Below are positions 1 through 7,841 of a DNA stretch of 53,187 nt, piece by piece (the stretch's first letter is position 1; the number at the start of each line of letters is the position of its first letter). The DNA comes from CAZPYD01 sp964590835. Its GTDB lineage: Bacteria; Patescibacteriota; Minisyncoccia; JAHISW01; Tagabacteraceae. The position numbers and the translations under genes are program-made. The notes under the pieces were generated by a model. The model did no database searches, was not told where the DNA came from, and was given only the letters and a program-made list of their open reading frames with translations. The stretch covers positions 1 through 53,187 of the forward strand of contig CAZPYD010000003.1 of the NCBI GenBank assembly GCA_964590835.1, read 5' to 3'.

Positions 1-110
1 CCTTTATCGGATATTGTCAAATCAAGTTCTTTTCCGATAATTCCCGACAAATCAGGCGACATATCTCCCTGGGGGCCTGAAACCGAAATCTCTGCTGAAT
101 TAAATCCCAT
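1..110 (-). CDS. Partial hypothetical protein, N-terminal 36 residues only
   Basis: An open frame on the minus strand starts at the ATG complementary to 108-110 and runs off the left edge, so only the N-terminus is visible. It reads MGFNSAEISVSGPQGDMSPD and then a region rich in Leu, Ile and Asp. No domain can be recognised from so short a piece, and no clear Shine-Dalgarno lies upstream. It lies downstream of murA in the same direction, separated by a strong inverted repeat, so it may be an independent unit or a read-through partner. Confidence 0.35.
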   Translation of the reverse strand, partial: MGFNSAEISVSGPQGDMSPDLSGIIGKELDLTISDK

Positions 111-150
111 ACCAAAAATTAATGAATGAAATGAATATAATTTTTGAGTA

Positions 151-194
151 CGCAGTTTTTTTATTGCTTTTTGTCAGGCAATAAAAAAACTGCG
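151..194 (-). terminator. Strong inverted repeat downstream of murA
   Basis: Two perfectly complementary 17-base arms (151-167 and 178-194; arm begins CGCAGTTTTTTT) enclose a 10-base loop. The hairpin lies 19 bases beyond the murA stop codon. No T-tract follows on the minus strand, although the stem itself has A/T runs. It is most simply a transcription terminator or mRNA-stabilising hairpin. Confidence 0.5.
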
Positions 195-212
195 CAACAA
201 TAATTTAAAAAC

Positions 213-1481
213 TTATATCCTTCTAATATTTACCCCAATATTACTCAATCTTTCTTCTATTTTTTCATACCCTCTGTCTATTGTGTTTTCTGTATTGTTT
301 ATAACCGACTCACCTTCTGCTATCATGCCGGCTATTAAAAATGCCAGACCAGCTCTTAAATCAGGACTTTCCATTTCTCTCCCCCTCAAATTTGTTGGTC
401 CGGTAATTATTGCCCTATGCGGATCACAAAGCACCACATTAGCCCCCATCCTTTTCAAATCATTTAAATAACTCAAGCGCCCTTCAAAAACAGTCTCAAA
501 AACCAAGCTCTTGCCTGCGGCTTGAGTAAGTAAAATGGAAAAAGGAGCCTGCAAATCTGTCGAAAATCCAGGATACTCTCTCGTTTTTATATCAAGCGCT
601 TTTAATTTGGCTGATGCCTTTATACAAACATCTTTTTTATCAAAAATAACCTTAACTCCCGCTTCCTCAAAAGCTTTCCACACAGCCCCCATATGAGAAA
701 TATCACAATTTTTAATTCTTAAATTTTTACCACACAAAGCACCCATCACCGCAAAACTACCTGCCTCTATTCTGTCAGGAGGAACCTTAAAATCACCATT
801 TTTTAAAAGCCTTCCACTCCTTCCTTTTATTATAATCGTATGAGTTCCAGCTCCACTAATATTAGCCCCGGCAGAATTTAAAAATTCAGCCAAAGCCACT
901 ATCTCCGGCTCACAAGCACAATTATAAAGCTTTGTTGTGCCTTTGGCCAGCACTGCCGTCATCATAATTGTTTCCGTAGCTGTGACACTAGGCAATTTAA
1001 AAAATATTTCGGCGCCAGTTAGCTTGTCAGCCTCAAGCACATAAGTAGTTTTTAATTCTTTTAGCTTAGCCCCCATTTTTATAAATGCATCCAAAAAAAC
1101 ATCAATTGGCCTTTTACCAATCACACAGCCACCCGGATGGGAAAAAGTTACCTTTCCTTCTCTTGCCAGCACAGGTCCAACCAAAACAACAGAAGCTCGA
1201 AACAATCTTGCAACATCAGTATCAAAATCAGTTTTCAAATTTTTAGGAGTTTTAAAAGAAAAAGATTTTTTGCCGACACGATCCACCTCTACTCCCAGAG
1301 AATCTAGTAAGTCATTCATCTTAAATACGTCTTCTATAAGGGGCATGTTGCGCAACAAAACGTCTCCACCAAAAAGCGCTGATGCTGCTTGTGCTTTTAA
1401 AGCAAAATTTTTAGCTCCCATAACAGCTATTTCTCCTTCCAAAACTTTTTTACCCGAAAATCCTTTTACAATTAGTGACAT
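213..1481 (-). CDS. murA: UDP-N-acetylglucosamine 1-carboxyvinyltransferase
   Basis: MurA transfers enolpyruvate from PEP to UDP-GlcNAc, the first committed cytoplasmic step of peptidoglycan synthesis. The protein of about 422 residues has the family's usual length. GAKNFALK near the N-terminus carries the substrate-contacting Lys-Asn pair, and HPGGCVIGKRPID holds the Cys that is the catalytic loop residue and the fosfomycin target. The C-terminal part has the expected DLRAGLAF and RGYEKIEERL segments. The open frame extends 36 codons further upstream into a hydrophobic stretch, but the start at MSLIVKGF (1481) has AGGA about seven bases ahead and matches known MurA N-termini. The 5' end is divergent from the PEGA gene, with only 67 bases between starts. 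Confidence 0.95.
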   Translation of the reverse strand: MSLIVKGFSGKKVLEGEIAVMGAKNFALKAQAASALFGGDVLLRNMPLIEDVFKMNDLLDSLGVEVDRVGKKSFSFKTPKNLKTDFDTDVARLFRASVVLVGPVLAREGKVTFSHPGGCVIGKRPIDVFLDAFIKMGAKLKELKTTYVLEADKLTGAEIFFKLPSVTATETIMMTAVLAKGTTKLYNCACEPEIVALAEFLNSAGANISGAGTHTIIIKGRSGRLLKNGDFKVPPDRIEAGSFAVMGALCGKNLRIKNCDISHMGAVWKAFEEAGVKVIFDKKDVCIKASAKLKALDIKTREYPGFSTDLQAPFSILLTQAAGKSLVFETVFEGRLSYLNDLKRMGANVVLCDPHRAIITGPTNLRGREMESPDLRAGLAFLIAGMIAEGESVINNTENTIDRGYEKIEERLSNIGVNIRRI

Positions 1482-1548
1482 CACTTTAATCCTAGACTTT
1501 TTGCTTATTTTTTGCAAATATATAATTAAAGGAAAAAAATATAAAAAT

Positions 1549-2595
1549 ATGACAATAAAAAAAAGAAAAATAATTTTATATAGTTGCATCTTTGTTTTTT
1601 TACTAGTGTCTGCTTTGATACTATTTTACAGCCAAGGATATAGTCTGGATAAAAATTTTAGCATATCTCAAAAAGGAGGTGTGTATGTTGGTATTCCTCT
1701 CACGGATTCAGAAATTTTTATAAACAACAAAAAAGAAAAAACATCCGGCATACTTAACAAGGGTCTTTTTATGGCCAACCTTAAAACCGGAGAACACTCT
1801 GTTTTGGTGGCCAAAGATGGTTATTGGCCGTGGGCAAAAAATCTAGAAGTGAGCAAAGGGTTAGTATCAGAAGCAAAAGCTGTCTTGATCCCAGAAAATC
1901 CCGAAGGTAATACTTTGTTAAAGGGTAAATTTTCAAAAATTTGGGCATCAAACCCAAATGACCTACTTATACTAAAAGAAGAGACAAATAATAATCCTCA
2001 ACTAATTTTTTATATTCCTGAAAAAGATACTTTCTTAACAGCAGAATCGATTTTCACCAAAAACTTACTTACTTTCAATGGCAACTTATCTAATATTACC
2101 CAAGAAAAAGATTCTATTATTTTTAAAAGTAGCAAAGGAAACATAAAGGTAGATTTTAATTTTTCAAAAGAAACAGTAAGTGCTTCTTATCTTACTGAAC
2201 CTCTACAAAAAATAAGTGCCTACGAAAAACTTGATAGGAAAAAAGATATCAAAATATGGTGGAATCCAATAGCCGGCGAAGTTTTTGCAGACTGGATTAA
2301 CGAAGAAGAAAAAGCTCCTTATTACATTTGTAGCCAAGAACCTTGCGAACTACCTGTTAAGGTTTTTCAAAGCCGACTTACTATCAAAAACATTGAGTTT
2401 TTCCCTGGCAGAAAAGATGTCATAATAATGGCAGTTGGTAACGGAGTATATGCAATCGAAATAGATGGAAGAAGCGGCCGGTTAGCTTACCCTATTTACA
2501 AAGGAAAAGAACCAACCTTCGAGCTCTTATCAGGAGAAAAAAACATCTATGTATTAGACGATGGTTCACTAATAAAAATTTCTCTAGAAAAATAA
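1549..2595 (+). CDS. Membrane-anchored PEGA-domain protein
   Basis: This 348-residue protein starts with basic residues and one hydrophobic helix (about residues 8-25), which fits an uncleaved signal anchor. The next section resembles the PEGA domain: GGVYVGIPL, a short beta-rich stretch and LKTGEHSVLVAKDGYWPW, the typical G(E/R)H.V.V.K.GY signature. PEGA domains are extracytoplasmic beta modules of surface proteins. The rest looks like beta-propeller or sandwich sequence with no catalytic motif. The open frame could start much further upstream, over murA, but the ATG at 1549 directly precedes the signal anchor and is preferred. The gene is divergent from murA. Confidence 0.7.
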   Translation: MTIKKRKIILYSCIFVFLLVSALILFYSQGYSLDKNFSISQKGGVYVGIPLTDSEIFINNKKEKTSGILNKGLFMANLKTGEHSVLVAKDGYWPWAKNLEVSKGLVSEAKAVLIPENPEGNTLLKGKFSKIWASNPNDLLILKEETNNNPQLIFYIPEKDTFLTAESIFTKNLLTFNGNLSNITQEKDSIIFKSSKGNIKVDFNFSKETVSASYLTEPLQKISAYEKLDRKKDIKIWWNPIAGEVFADWINEEEKAPYYICSQEPCELPVKVFQSRLTIKNIEFFPGRKDVIIMAVGNGVYAIEIDGRSGRLAYPIYKGKEPTFELLSGEKNIYVLDDGSLIKISLEK

Positions 2596-2690
2596 AAATA
2601 AGTAAACAGTTACCAGTTATCAGTAAACAGATAAAAAGAAAAATAATTAAATATCTGAATACTAGAAACTGAGTACTGAAAACTAAAATT
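2596..2690. repeat. Short degenerate word repeats between PEGA gene and priA
   Basis: The spacer contains near-repeats of AGTTACCAGTTATCAGTAAA and then of GAATACTAGAAACTGAGTACTG. Similar word-repeat spacers are at about 10540-10646 and 16362-16432. No hairpin or gene is evident. Such low-complexity spacers may be slippage products. Confidence 0.4.
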
Positions 2691-4592
2691 ATGAAACTCT
2701 TAAGAGTATCCCCTATCACCAAAGGAATATCCAGGGATCTTTTTTACTTTTCTTCAAAAGATATTAAACCTGGAGCAATTGTTTCTATTCCTATAAGAAA
2801 AAAGGAGGCTATTGCTGCTGTTATTTCTGTAAAAAACGCCAGAGACCTTAAATCAGAATTGCGCCATTCAAAATATGCTTTAAAAAAAATCTCAAAAGTC
2901 CTTGAGCCTAATTCTTTTTTTAATGAAGAATTTTTAAAAGCCACTCAAAAAATAGCCAAATATTATTTAACCGGGACGGGAGCAATTATTAACGAGCTTT
3001 GCCCTAAAGCAATCTTAGAAAAACCCCCAAAGATTGAAACCTACCTACCGGTAAGCAAAGACGGACTTCAATCATTAGAAAAACAAGTGGATCCCCTAGA
3101 GCAAAAACAAACAATAGTCCTCCAAGAAAAAAAGGAAGAACGAATCAAATACTACAAAAATCTTATACGCTCCGAATTTGCCAAAAACCAAAGCATTTTT
3201 ATTTGTCTACCATCAATGGGAGAAGTTGAACGATTTGAACAAGATCTCCAAAAAGGGATAGAAAAATTTACCTTTTCTTTTCATAGCAAAATGGGCAAAA
3301 AAGATCTGCGAGAAAAATGGAAAAAAGTAACCGAAGAAAAACATCCTGTTCTTATTATATCCACCGGATTATTTTTATCTATAAACAGACCCGATATAAA
3401 AACTTTTATTTTAGAAAACGAGGGCTCACCTTTTTACAAACTTCGAAATCGTCCTTTTTTAAAAATAAAAAAGATTATAAAAATTTTGGCAGCACAAACA
3501 AATAGTTCTTTAATCTTGGCAGGACAAGTAGTATCAACCGAAACTTACACTAAAAAAGAAATAGGCAAATTTAGTTCTGCAATACCAACACAACCTAAAG
3601 TGATCTCTACCGCAAAACAAATCCTTGTGGAAATGAAGAAAAATAAAGGGCCTATTAGCAACGAACTAAAAGAAATGCTAGAGGCGGCATACAAAAACAA
3701 CGAAAGATCCATACTTTTTATAAACAGGCGCGGATATCAGCCGTCTACCATCTGCAACGACTGCGGGCGAATTCTCAAATGCCCTCACTGCGACTCCCCT
3801 CTTGTTTTACATAAAGACTCCAAAAGAAAATTTATTTGCCACAAATGCGTCTCTCAAATAAAGGCCGGTAACAATTGTCCTTATTGTAAAGGATATAACC
3901 TAAAAACATTAGGCTACGGTATACAAAAAATAAGCGAAGAAATATCACGCCTATTTCCTGATTTTAAAATCTTACGACTTGATAGTGACGCTGCAAAAAC
4001 CAAAAAACAAGCGCAAGAAATAATAAAAGAATTTAGAGAAAACACAGGCAGTGTGCTTATTACAACAGAACTTCTTTTTTCATATCTCGAAGAAGAAGTT
4101 GAAAGAATCGGCGTTTTGTCGATAGACAATCTTTTTAATTTGCCTGACTTTAGAATAAACGAGAGAGTTTTTCGCACACTTTTAAAACTAAAAACAAAAA
4201 CAACCAAAACTTTTTTAATACAAAGCCGCCTAACCGAACACCCTATTTTTAAAAATGTTTTAGATGGAGATATAAAAGGATTTTATGAATCTGAAATGGA
4301 ATTTAGAAAAGCGCTTGGCTACCCGCCTTTTAAAACACTTATCAAAATAATTCGCGAAGGCAAAAATAAAGAACAAATCGAAAAAGAAGTAGAAATACTC
4401 GAAAAAAGTTTGGCGCCATACAACCCGGCTAGCTTCTGCCCTTTCACTCCAAGAATAAAAAACCTTTATCGTTCATATATACTCTTAAAACTAAAACCAG
4501 GCTGGCCAGCTAAACATAAAGAGCTACACCAAACACTAGCCTCTCTGCCCCCCCAATGGAAAATAGACATAGACCCAGAAAGTTTGTTATAA
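2691..4592 (+). CDS. priA: PriA-like primosomal protein N' with degenerate helicase motifs
   Basis: PriA normally recognises stalled replication forks and reloads the replicative helicase using a superfamily-2 ATPase. This 633-residue protein keeps the N-terminal DNA-binding domain (VSIPIRKKEAIAAVIS), the zinc region with all eight cysteines (CNDC, CPHC, CHKC, CPYC around residues 355-405) and LFNLPDFRINERVFR of the helicase C-lobe. The catalytic motifs are missing. The Walker A position reads EERIKYYKNL instead of GxxGxGKTE, the DEEH box reads LENEG, and the arginine-finger motif VAGRAGR is replaced by LKLKTKTTK. It therefore probably binds DNA without unwinding it, as a structural primosome factor. 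The frame is intact for over 600 codons, which argues against a pseudogene. Confidence 0.85.
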   Translation: MKLLRVSPITKGISRDLFYFSSKDIKPGAIVSIPIRKKEAIAAVISVKNARDLKSELRHSKYALKKISKVLEPNSFFNEEFLKATQKIAKYYLTGTGAIINELCPKAILEKPPKIETYLPVSKDGLQSLEKQVDPLEQKQTIVLQEKKEERIKYYKNLIRSEFAKNQSIFICLPSMGEVERFEQDLQKGIEKFTFSFHSKMGKKDLREKWKKVTEEKHPVLIISTGLFLSINRPDIKTFILENEGSPFYKLRNRPFLKIKKIIKILAAQTNSSLILAGQVVSTETYTKKEIGKFSSAIPTQPKVISTAKQILVEMKKNKGPISNELKEMLEAAYKNNERSILFINRRGYQPSTICNDCGRILKCPHCDSPLVLHKDSKRKFICHKCVSQIKAGNNCPYCKGYNLKTLGYGIQKISEEISRLFPDFKILRLDSDAAKTKKQAQEIIKEFRENTGSVLITTELLFSYLEEEVERIGVLSIDNLFNLPDFRINERVFRTLLKLKTKTTKTFLIQSRLTEHPIFKNVLDGDIKGFYESEMEFRKALGYPPFKTLIKIIREGKNKEQIEKEVEILEKSLAPYNPASFCPFTPRIKNLYRSYILLKLKPGWPAKHKELHQTLASLPPQWKIDIDPESLL

Positions 4593-4594
4593 AT

Positions 4595-4623
4595 TTGACA
4601 AACCTCCTCTTAAAGAATATAAT
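4595..4623 (+). promoter_or_regulatory. Consensus sigma-70 promoter for the 4702 gene
   Basis: TTGACA (4595-4600) and TATAAT (4618-4623) are separated by exactly 17 bases. The promoter begins two bases after the priA stop. The predicted transcript starts near 4630, giving a leader of about 70 bases that ends in AAGGAG before the GTG start. Confidence 0.8.
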
Positions 4624-4701
4624 AAAATACAGAAAATAACTTATGTGGGTTTACAACACCCTAGAAATGTAAATTGAAAACCAATCAATAAGGAGATTAT
4701 C

Positions 4702-5946
4702 GTGAAGAATTCAACAACTTTAAGGAACTTAATCGGAGGATTTCTGGGAGGATTCACTGGAATCCAGGCTTCATGGCTTATCAACCCTGAAATCGTTTCT
4801 CTCATTGTTGGCACCGTCCTCGGTACAATTATCGGATGGTACAACAAAGAAATCATCAACCTGTTCAAAAAGGCACACAAAATGGCCAAAGGGAAAGCAA
4901 GTGGCCTCGTCACCAACAAGACCGATTGTTTTGTCGCCTGGACCCGCCGCAATCTCTCAACTACCCCAGCAAATCTCTTCCTAAGAGCAACTACCATAGT
5001 GGTTAAAGGAAATCATGTGGTGGTTAAGGTATTTAACCTTACCATTAATGCGCTCGTTAAGACCGCCAATAACACATTCTCTGCACCAAGACGTTTCAGA
5101 CAGTGGCTGGCAAAACATCCAATAAACAAAGCTACGGTTATCGAGGCAACAACAACCTTGTTGTTTATTCCAGGAATCACCACTCTAATATTTTTCATTT
5201 GCCAGGACTTCGGAGTCAAAAAAGAAAATATTGTAGGGATTACCATTTTCAGTCTGATACTCGCAGCATGCGGAGCATTCTCTTATTTGCTCCGAAGTGA
5301 TTTCAACAAAAACTACAAGCTGTCTTCCTTAAGCAAGTTTTATCGAAATTGGGAGATAATAAGCCAATATGGTCCAATTGGTTTCTTTTTTTACACCCTT
5401 GGAATGCTGATCCGGTACACCATAGGGCTTACTATATTCTCCATAATCGCCATCCCTTGGTTTTTAACCATTGCAACAATCGGTTTTTTAGGAGTATATC
5501 CGTTAATTTTTATCGTTTTTGTTGCGCATGGCTTTTACCACCTCGCCAGCCGAACCGACCACTCGTTCTGCTTAGGGGTTACCTTGGCTGTTACCATTAT
5601 CTCATGGTTCATTTACCATGAAAATTTCGCCGACCCTCGGGTTCTGTGGTCAATATCACTTGGAACTGGAATTATTTCCGGTGCAATTACCGAAATTACT
5701 TGCCGGTTTATACTTCCTCTCTTCAATACCAAAATAGGCCACAAACTTACCAGCACTGATAAATGTCATGATCTCATATTCAATACTTTTAATGAAGGAT
5801 CTCTCGGCTACCTCGATCTGGTAGTGTTCAAATTTGGTGGGTCTTGGTTTAGACAAAACCACCCCGCCCGCATACTCCGTGCAGTCTGCTTCAGTACACC
5901 GGTTGCACAACCAGTAAGAATCTTTGATTCCCAAGATTCCAAATAG
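4702..5946 (+). CDS. Multi-pass membrane protein of unknown function
   Basis: The 414-residue protein begins at GTG with AAGGAGATTATC directly upstream. An N-terminal Gly-rich hydrophobic pair (LIGGFLGGFTG, IVGTVLGTIIG) is followed by a basic amphipathic segment (about residues 55-130) and then by five or six strongly hydrophobic helices between about residues 145 and 330. The tail is soluble and ends in a polar stretch. I recognise no family. The gene stands alone between a perfect promoter and a GC-rich terminator. Its codons use C/G at third positions far more than the neighbours do, which suggests strong translation selection or acquisition from elsewhere. Confidence 0.75.
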   Translation: MKNSTTLRNLIGGFLGGFTGIQASWLINPEIVSLIVGTVLGTIIGWYNKEIINLFKKAHKMAKGKASGLVTNKTDCFVAWTRRNLSTTPANLFLRATTIVVKGNHVVVKVFNLTINALVKTANNTFSAPRRFRQWLAKHPINKATVIEATTTLLFIPGITTLIFFICQDFGVKKENIVGITIFSLILAACGAFSYLLRSDFNKNYKLSSLSKFYRNWEIISQYGPIGFFFYTLGMLIRYTIGLTIFSIIAIPWFLTIATIGFLGVYPLIFIVFVAHGFYHLASRTDHSFCLGVTLAVTIISWFIYHENFADPRVLWSISLGTGIISGAITEITCRFILPLFNTKIGHKLTSTDKCHDLIFNTFNEGSLGYLDLVVFKFGGSWFRQNHPARILRAVCFSTPVAQPVRIFDSQDSK

Positions 5947-5964
5947 AAACGAACTTCCAAATCA

Positions 5965-6003
5965 AAATACCCGCAGCGGACTCTGTCCCTACGGGTATTT
6001 TTT
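5965..6003 (+). terminator. Rho-independent terminator of the 4702 gene
   Basis: Arms AAATACCCG (5965-5973) and CGGGTATTT (5992-6000) are followed by a T-run. The loop contains a second short pairing, GCGGACTCTGTCCC. It lies 18 bases after the stop codon. Confidence 0.8.
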
Positions 6004-6020
6004 ATTCTAACTAAGTTGCC

Positions 6021-6146
6021 CTAATTTTTTCTCTCCTCAAAATCTTCTTCTTTCTTTTCGGTTATTCTCTTAAAGATTAAATAAACAATAGCCACCACAA
6101 AAGCAATCGGGATTAAATAAGAAACTATAAATTCGAATATTTCCAT
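6021..6146 (-). CDS. 41-residue single-helix membrane protein
   Basis: The ATG at 6146 opens a 41-residue frame. Residues 6-25 form a hydrophobic helix (FIVSYLIPIAFVVAIVYLIF), followed by a charged Lys/Glu tail ending DFEERKN. The gene begins one base after the ybjQ stop codon, so the two are almost certainly co-transcribed. The function is unknown; it could help place the YbjQ protein at the membrane, but this is only inference from position. Confidence 0.6.
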   Translation of the reverse strand: MEIFEFIVSYLIPIAFVVAIVYLIFKRITEKKEEDFEERKN

Positions 6147-6147
6147 A

Positions 6148-6462
6148 TTAACTAAGTTTTACGGCTGTGCCATAGGCCAATATTTCAGATGCTCCCTTCA
6201 TAATCACAGAAGACTCTAATCGCATAACTATTATTGCATCGGCGCCCATTTTTTCAGCATCTTCGATCATTCTCTGCATTGCCTGTTCGCGGGCATCTGC
6301 TTGTAGTTTTGTATAACCCACAATCTCTCCTCCAACCAGATTTTTAAGTCCGGCAAAAATATCCCGGCCAACATTTCGTGCTCGTACAGTGCTCCCACGT
6401 GCAACACCTAATATTTCTACTATTTGTTTATTCAGAACTTGCTCACCTGTTGTAACAATCAT
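6148..6462 (-). CDS. ybjQ: YbjQ/UPF0145 family protein
   Basis: The 104-residue protein matches the UPF0145 (YbjQ, heavy-metal-binding-like) family across its length: MIVTTGEQV, the conserved GVARGSTVRARN and IFAGLKNLVGGEIVGYT, and the end region GADAIIVMRLESS. Members form homopentamers; their role is unsettled. The length is normal. It is the first gene of a two-gene unit with the small membrane protein. A possible TATAAT -10 box lies on the minus strand at 6497-6502 with only a weak -35. Confidence 0.85.
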   Translation of the reverse strand: MIVTTGEQVLNKQIVEILGVARGSTVRARNVGRDIFAGLKNLVGGEIVGYTKLQADAREQAMQRMIEDAEKMGADAIIVMRLESSVIMKGASEILAYGTAVKLS

Positions 6463-6548
6463 GATATTTTTTATTTATTGAATAATATTACTTATCATTA
6501 TATCAATTGTCTCAAAAATTTAAACACTTATTTATTTGTTCATTTAAT

Positions 6549-6643
6549 GTTTACCAATATCCGAAGTTTGCTGGAGCGGAGCGGAAGAAAATTTAGATGG
6601 AGGCTCTCGAAAGAGCCGTAACCGGATATCGCGTTGTTAGCTG
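6549..6643. repeat. attC-like palindrome, distal copy
   Basis: Outer arms CCAATATCCG (6554-6563) and CGGATATCGCG (6623-6633) enclose a conserved interior with its own hairpin (GGCTCTCGAAAGAGCC). On the right it ends GTTAGCTG (6636-6643). Read on the minus strand the order is CAGCTAAC, spacer, L arm, interior, L' arm, spacer, which is the layout of an integron attC site. The far R' box is degenerate (ATTAAATG instead of GTT). It shares its interior with the neighbouring copy at 6646-6747. Confidence 0.55.
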
Positions 6644-6645
6644 AA

Positions 6646-6747
6646 ATATAACGTTTGCGTATATCTGATGTTTTGTGTAGCGTAGCGGAGCAAAATATGG
6701 GTGGAGGCTTTTGTATAAAAGCCGTAACCAGATATACGCTGTTAGCT
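6646..6747. repeat. attC-like palindrome, proximal copy
   Basis: Perfect 11-base arms GCGTATATCTG (6657-6667) and CAGATATACGC (6729-6739) are flanked outside by AAC (6650-6652) plus GTTT and by T plus GTTAGCTG (6741-6748). The interior has a hairpin GGCTTTTGTATAAAAGCC and matches the interior of the 6549-6643 copy, with different outer arms. Conserved interior, self-complementary variable arms and AAC/GTT boxes are the diagnostic features of attC sites. Confidence 0.6.
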
Positions 6748-7837
6748 GATGTAAATAAATTCGCGAGCGATAGCGAGCATTATTCGGGCAAAATTATTTT
6801 ATGAATCAATTTTAGGCAGTCTAGTGTCTTCTTTACAAATTTCCTTGTATCTTTGTAGAAATACTGACGGATTATCTCTTGCCTCAACAATTCGTTCTCT
6901 AAAACTTTCTATACCATCGTTTTGTAAAACAGTAGCAACAATTTCATTACCGACGACATAAAAATGTCCCATATTTTTAAATTCCTCGTCTTTATACTTT
7001 TCTAATCTATCACGATTATCCTCTGATAAGAAAGAGTTAAAAGAATCGAAAGATCGTTTTGTGTATTCTGTGAAATTCCGTCCTTGATTAATATGGTGTT
7101 TTTCTAACGATTGATTGCTAATCAAAACGGCTAATCCCTCGTCTACTGTTTTAAAAACAACTTGGTCTTTCAGAGATTGATCGGACACTTCATTTTGTTC
7201 CGAATCCGACCATTTTGATTTTTCTGCCATCCAATGATGAAAAACTTCATGTGTTACACCTTCTTTAACTTTTTCAATTGGATTTTGTTCAAACAATAAT
7301 CGTCCCAAATCTACGGTTATAGAACCGCCATCAATACAAAAATCAGCCTTTTCGTTCATAGTAAAAGTAACTTTAGCTTTATCGGAAGACCAGTCTGGTA
7401 AAAATTTACTTAGTGTTTTAGCTGTTTCTTTTTTTATTTCATCAATCTTATTTTCCAATTCTCTCTTAATTTCTATAACCTTTTTTTGCCCGTCTCTTGC
7501 TTTATCCACTTGAAATTGCCAAATAGTTTCAGGTTGAGGGTCTTTAATTAAGCCGTCCTCTACCGCTTTTGCGATTCTATCTTTGTTTTGTTTCAAGTTA
7601 TCCTTATTTTCCTCAAGCCATTTTTCCTTATCTTCTAACGAATGAAGTTTTTCATCATAAAAAGTACGCACTACATCATCATCACAAAAATCGAAAGATA
7701 AGGCATCTATATTAATTTGCCCTTCCTTTTGTGATTTTGATTTTTCAATATTATTAGGTATTTCTGGATTCATAAAATAATTTTGCCCGAATAATTTTTC
7801 TGCGATAGCAGAAAAGAATTTATTTATTTCAGCTAAC
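6741..7837. repeat. Long inverted repeats enclosing the 6799 gene
   Basis: The left arm 6741-6807 begins GTTAGCTGATGTAAATAAAT. The right arm 7767-7837 is its near complement ending ATTTCAGCTAAC. The inner 28 bases (6780-6807 against 7767-7794, including TTATTCGGGCAAAATTATTT) are perfectly complementary and contain the gene's start and stop codons. The outer parts differ, but each carries its own small hairpin, CGCGAGCGATAGCGAG on the left and TTCTGCGATAGCAGAA on the right. The whole unit looks like a mobile cassette body. Confidence 0.7.
6799..7773 (-). CDS. HEXXH zinc metallopeptidase-like protein in an integron-like cassette
   Basis: The 324-residue soluble protein has a zincin motif HEVFH at residues 175-179 in the context GVTHEVFHHWMAEK, and a candidate third ligand Glu in DEGLAVLIS about 33 residues later. 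That spacing fits gluzincin-type peptidases. The N-terminal 120 residues are charged and predicted helical (WLEENKDNLKQNKDRI). No signal peptide is seen, so it should act in the cytoplasm. Start and stop codons lie inside a 28-bp perfect inverted repeat. It is transcribed away from the tyrosine recombinase, as cassette genes are in integrons. The substrate is unknown. Confidence 0.6.
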   Translation of the reverse strand: MNPEIPNNIEKSKSQKEGQINIDALSFDFCDDDVVRTFYDEKLHSLEDKEKWLEENKDNLKQNKDRIAKAVEDGLIKDPQPETIWQFQVDKARDGQKKVIEIKRELENKIDEIKKETAKTLSKFLPDWSSDKAKVTFTMNEKADFCIDGGSITVDLGRLLFEQNPIEKVKEGVTHEVFHHWMAEKSKWSDSEQNEVSDQSLKDQVVFKTVDEGLAVLISNQSLEKHHINQGRNFTEYTKRSFDSFNSFLSEDNRDRLEKYKDEEFKNMGHFYVVGNEIVATVLQNDGIESFRERIVEARDNPSVFLQRYKEICKEDTRLPKIDS

Positions 7838-7841
7838 GTTC

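Noticed and set aside
1270..1548. Longer N-terminus for the PEGA protein
   Set aside because: This part is antisense to conserved MurA coding sequence, and the signal anchor begins only after 1549.
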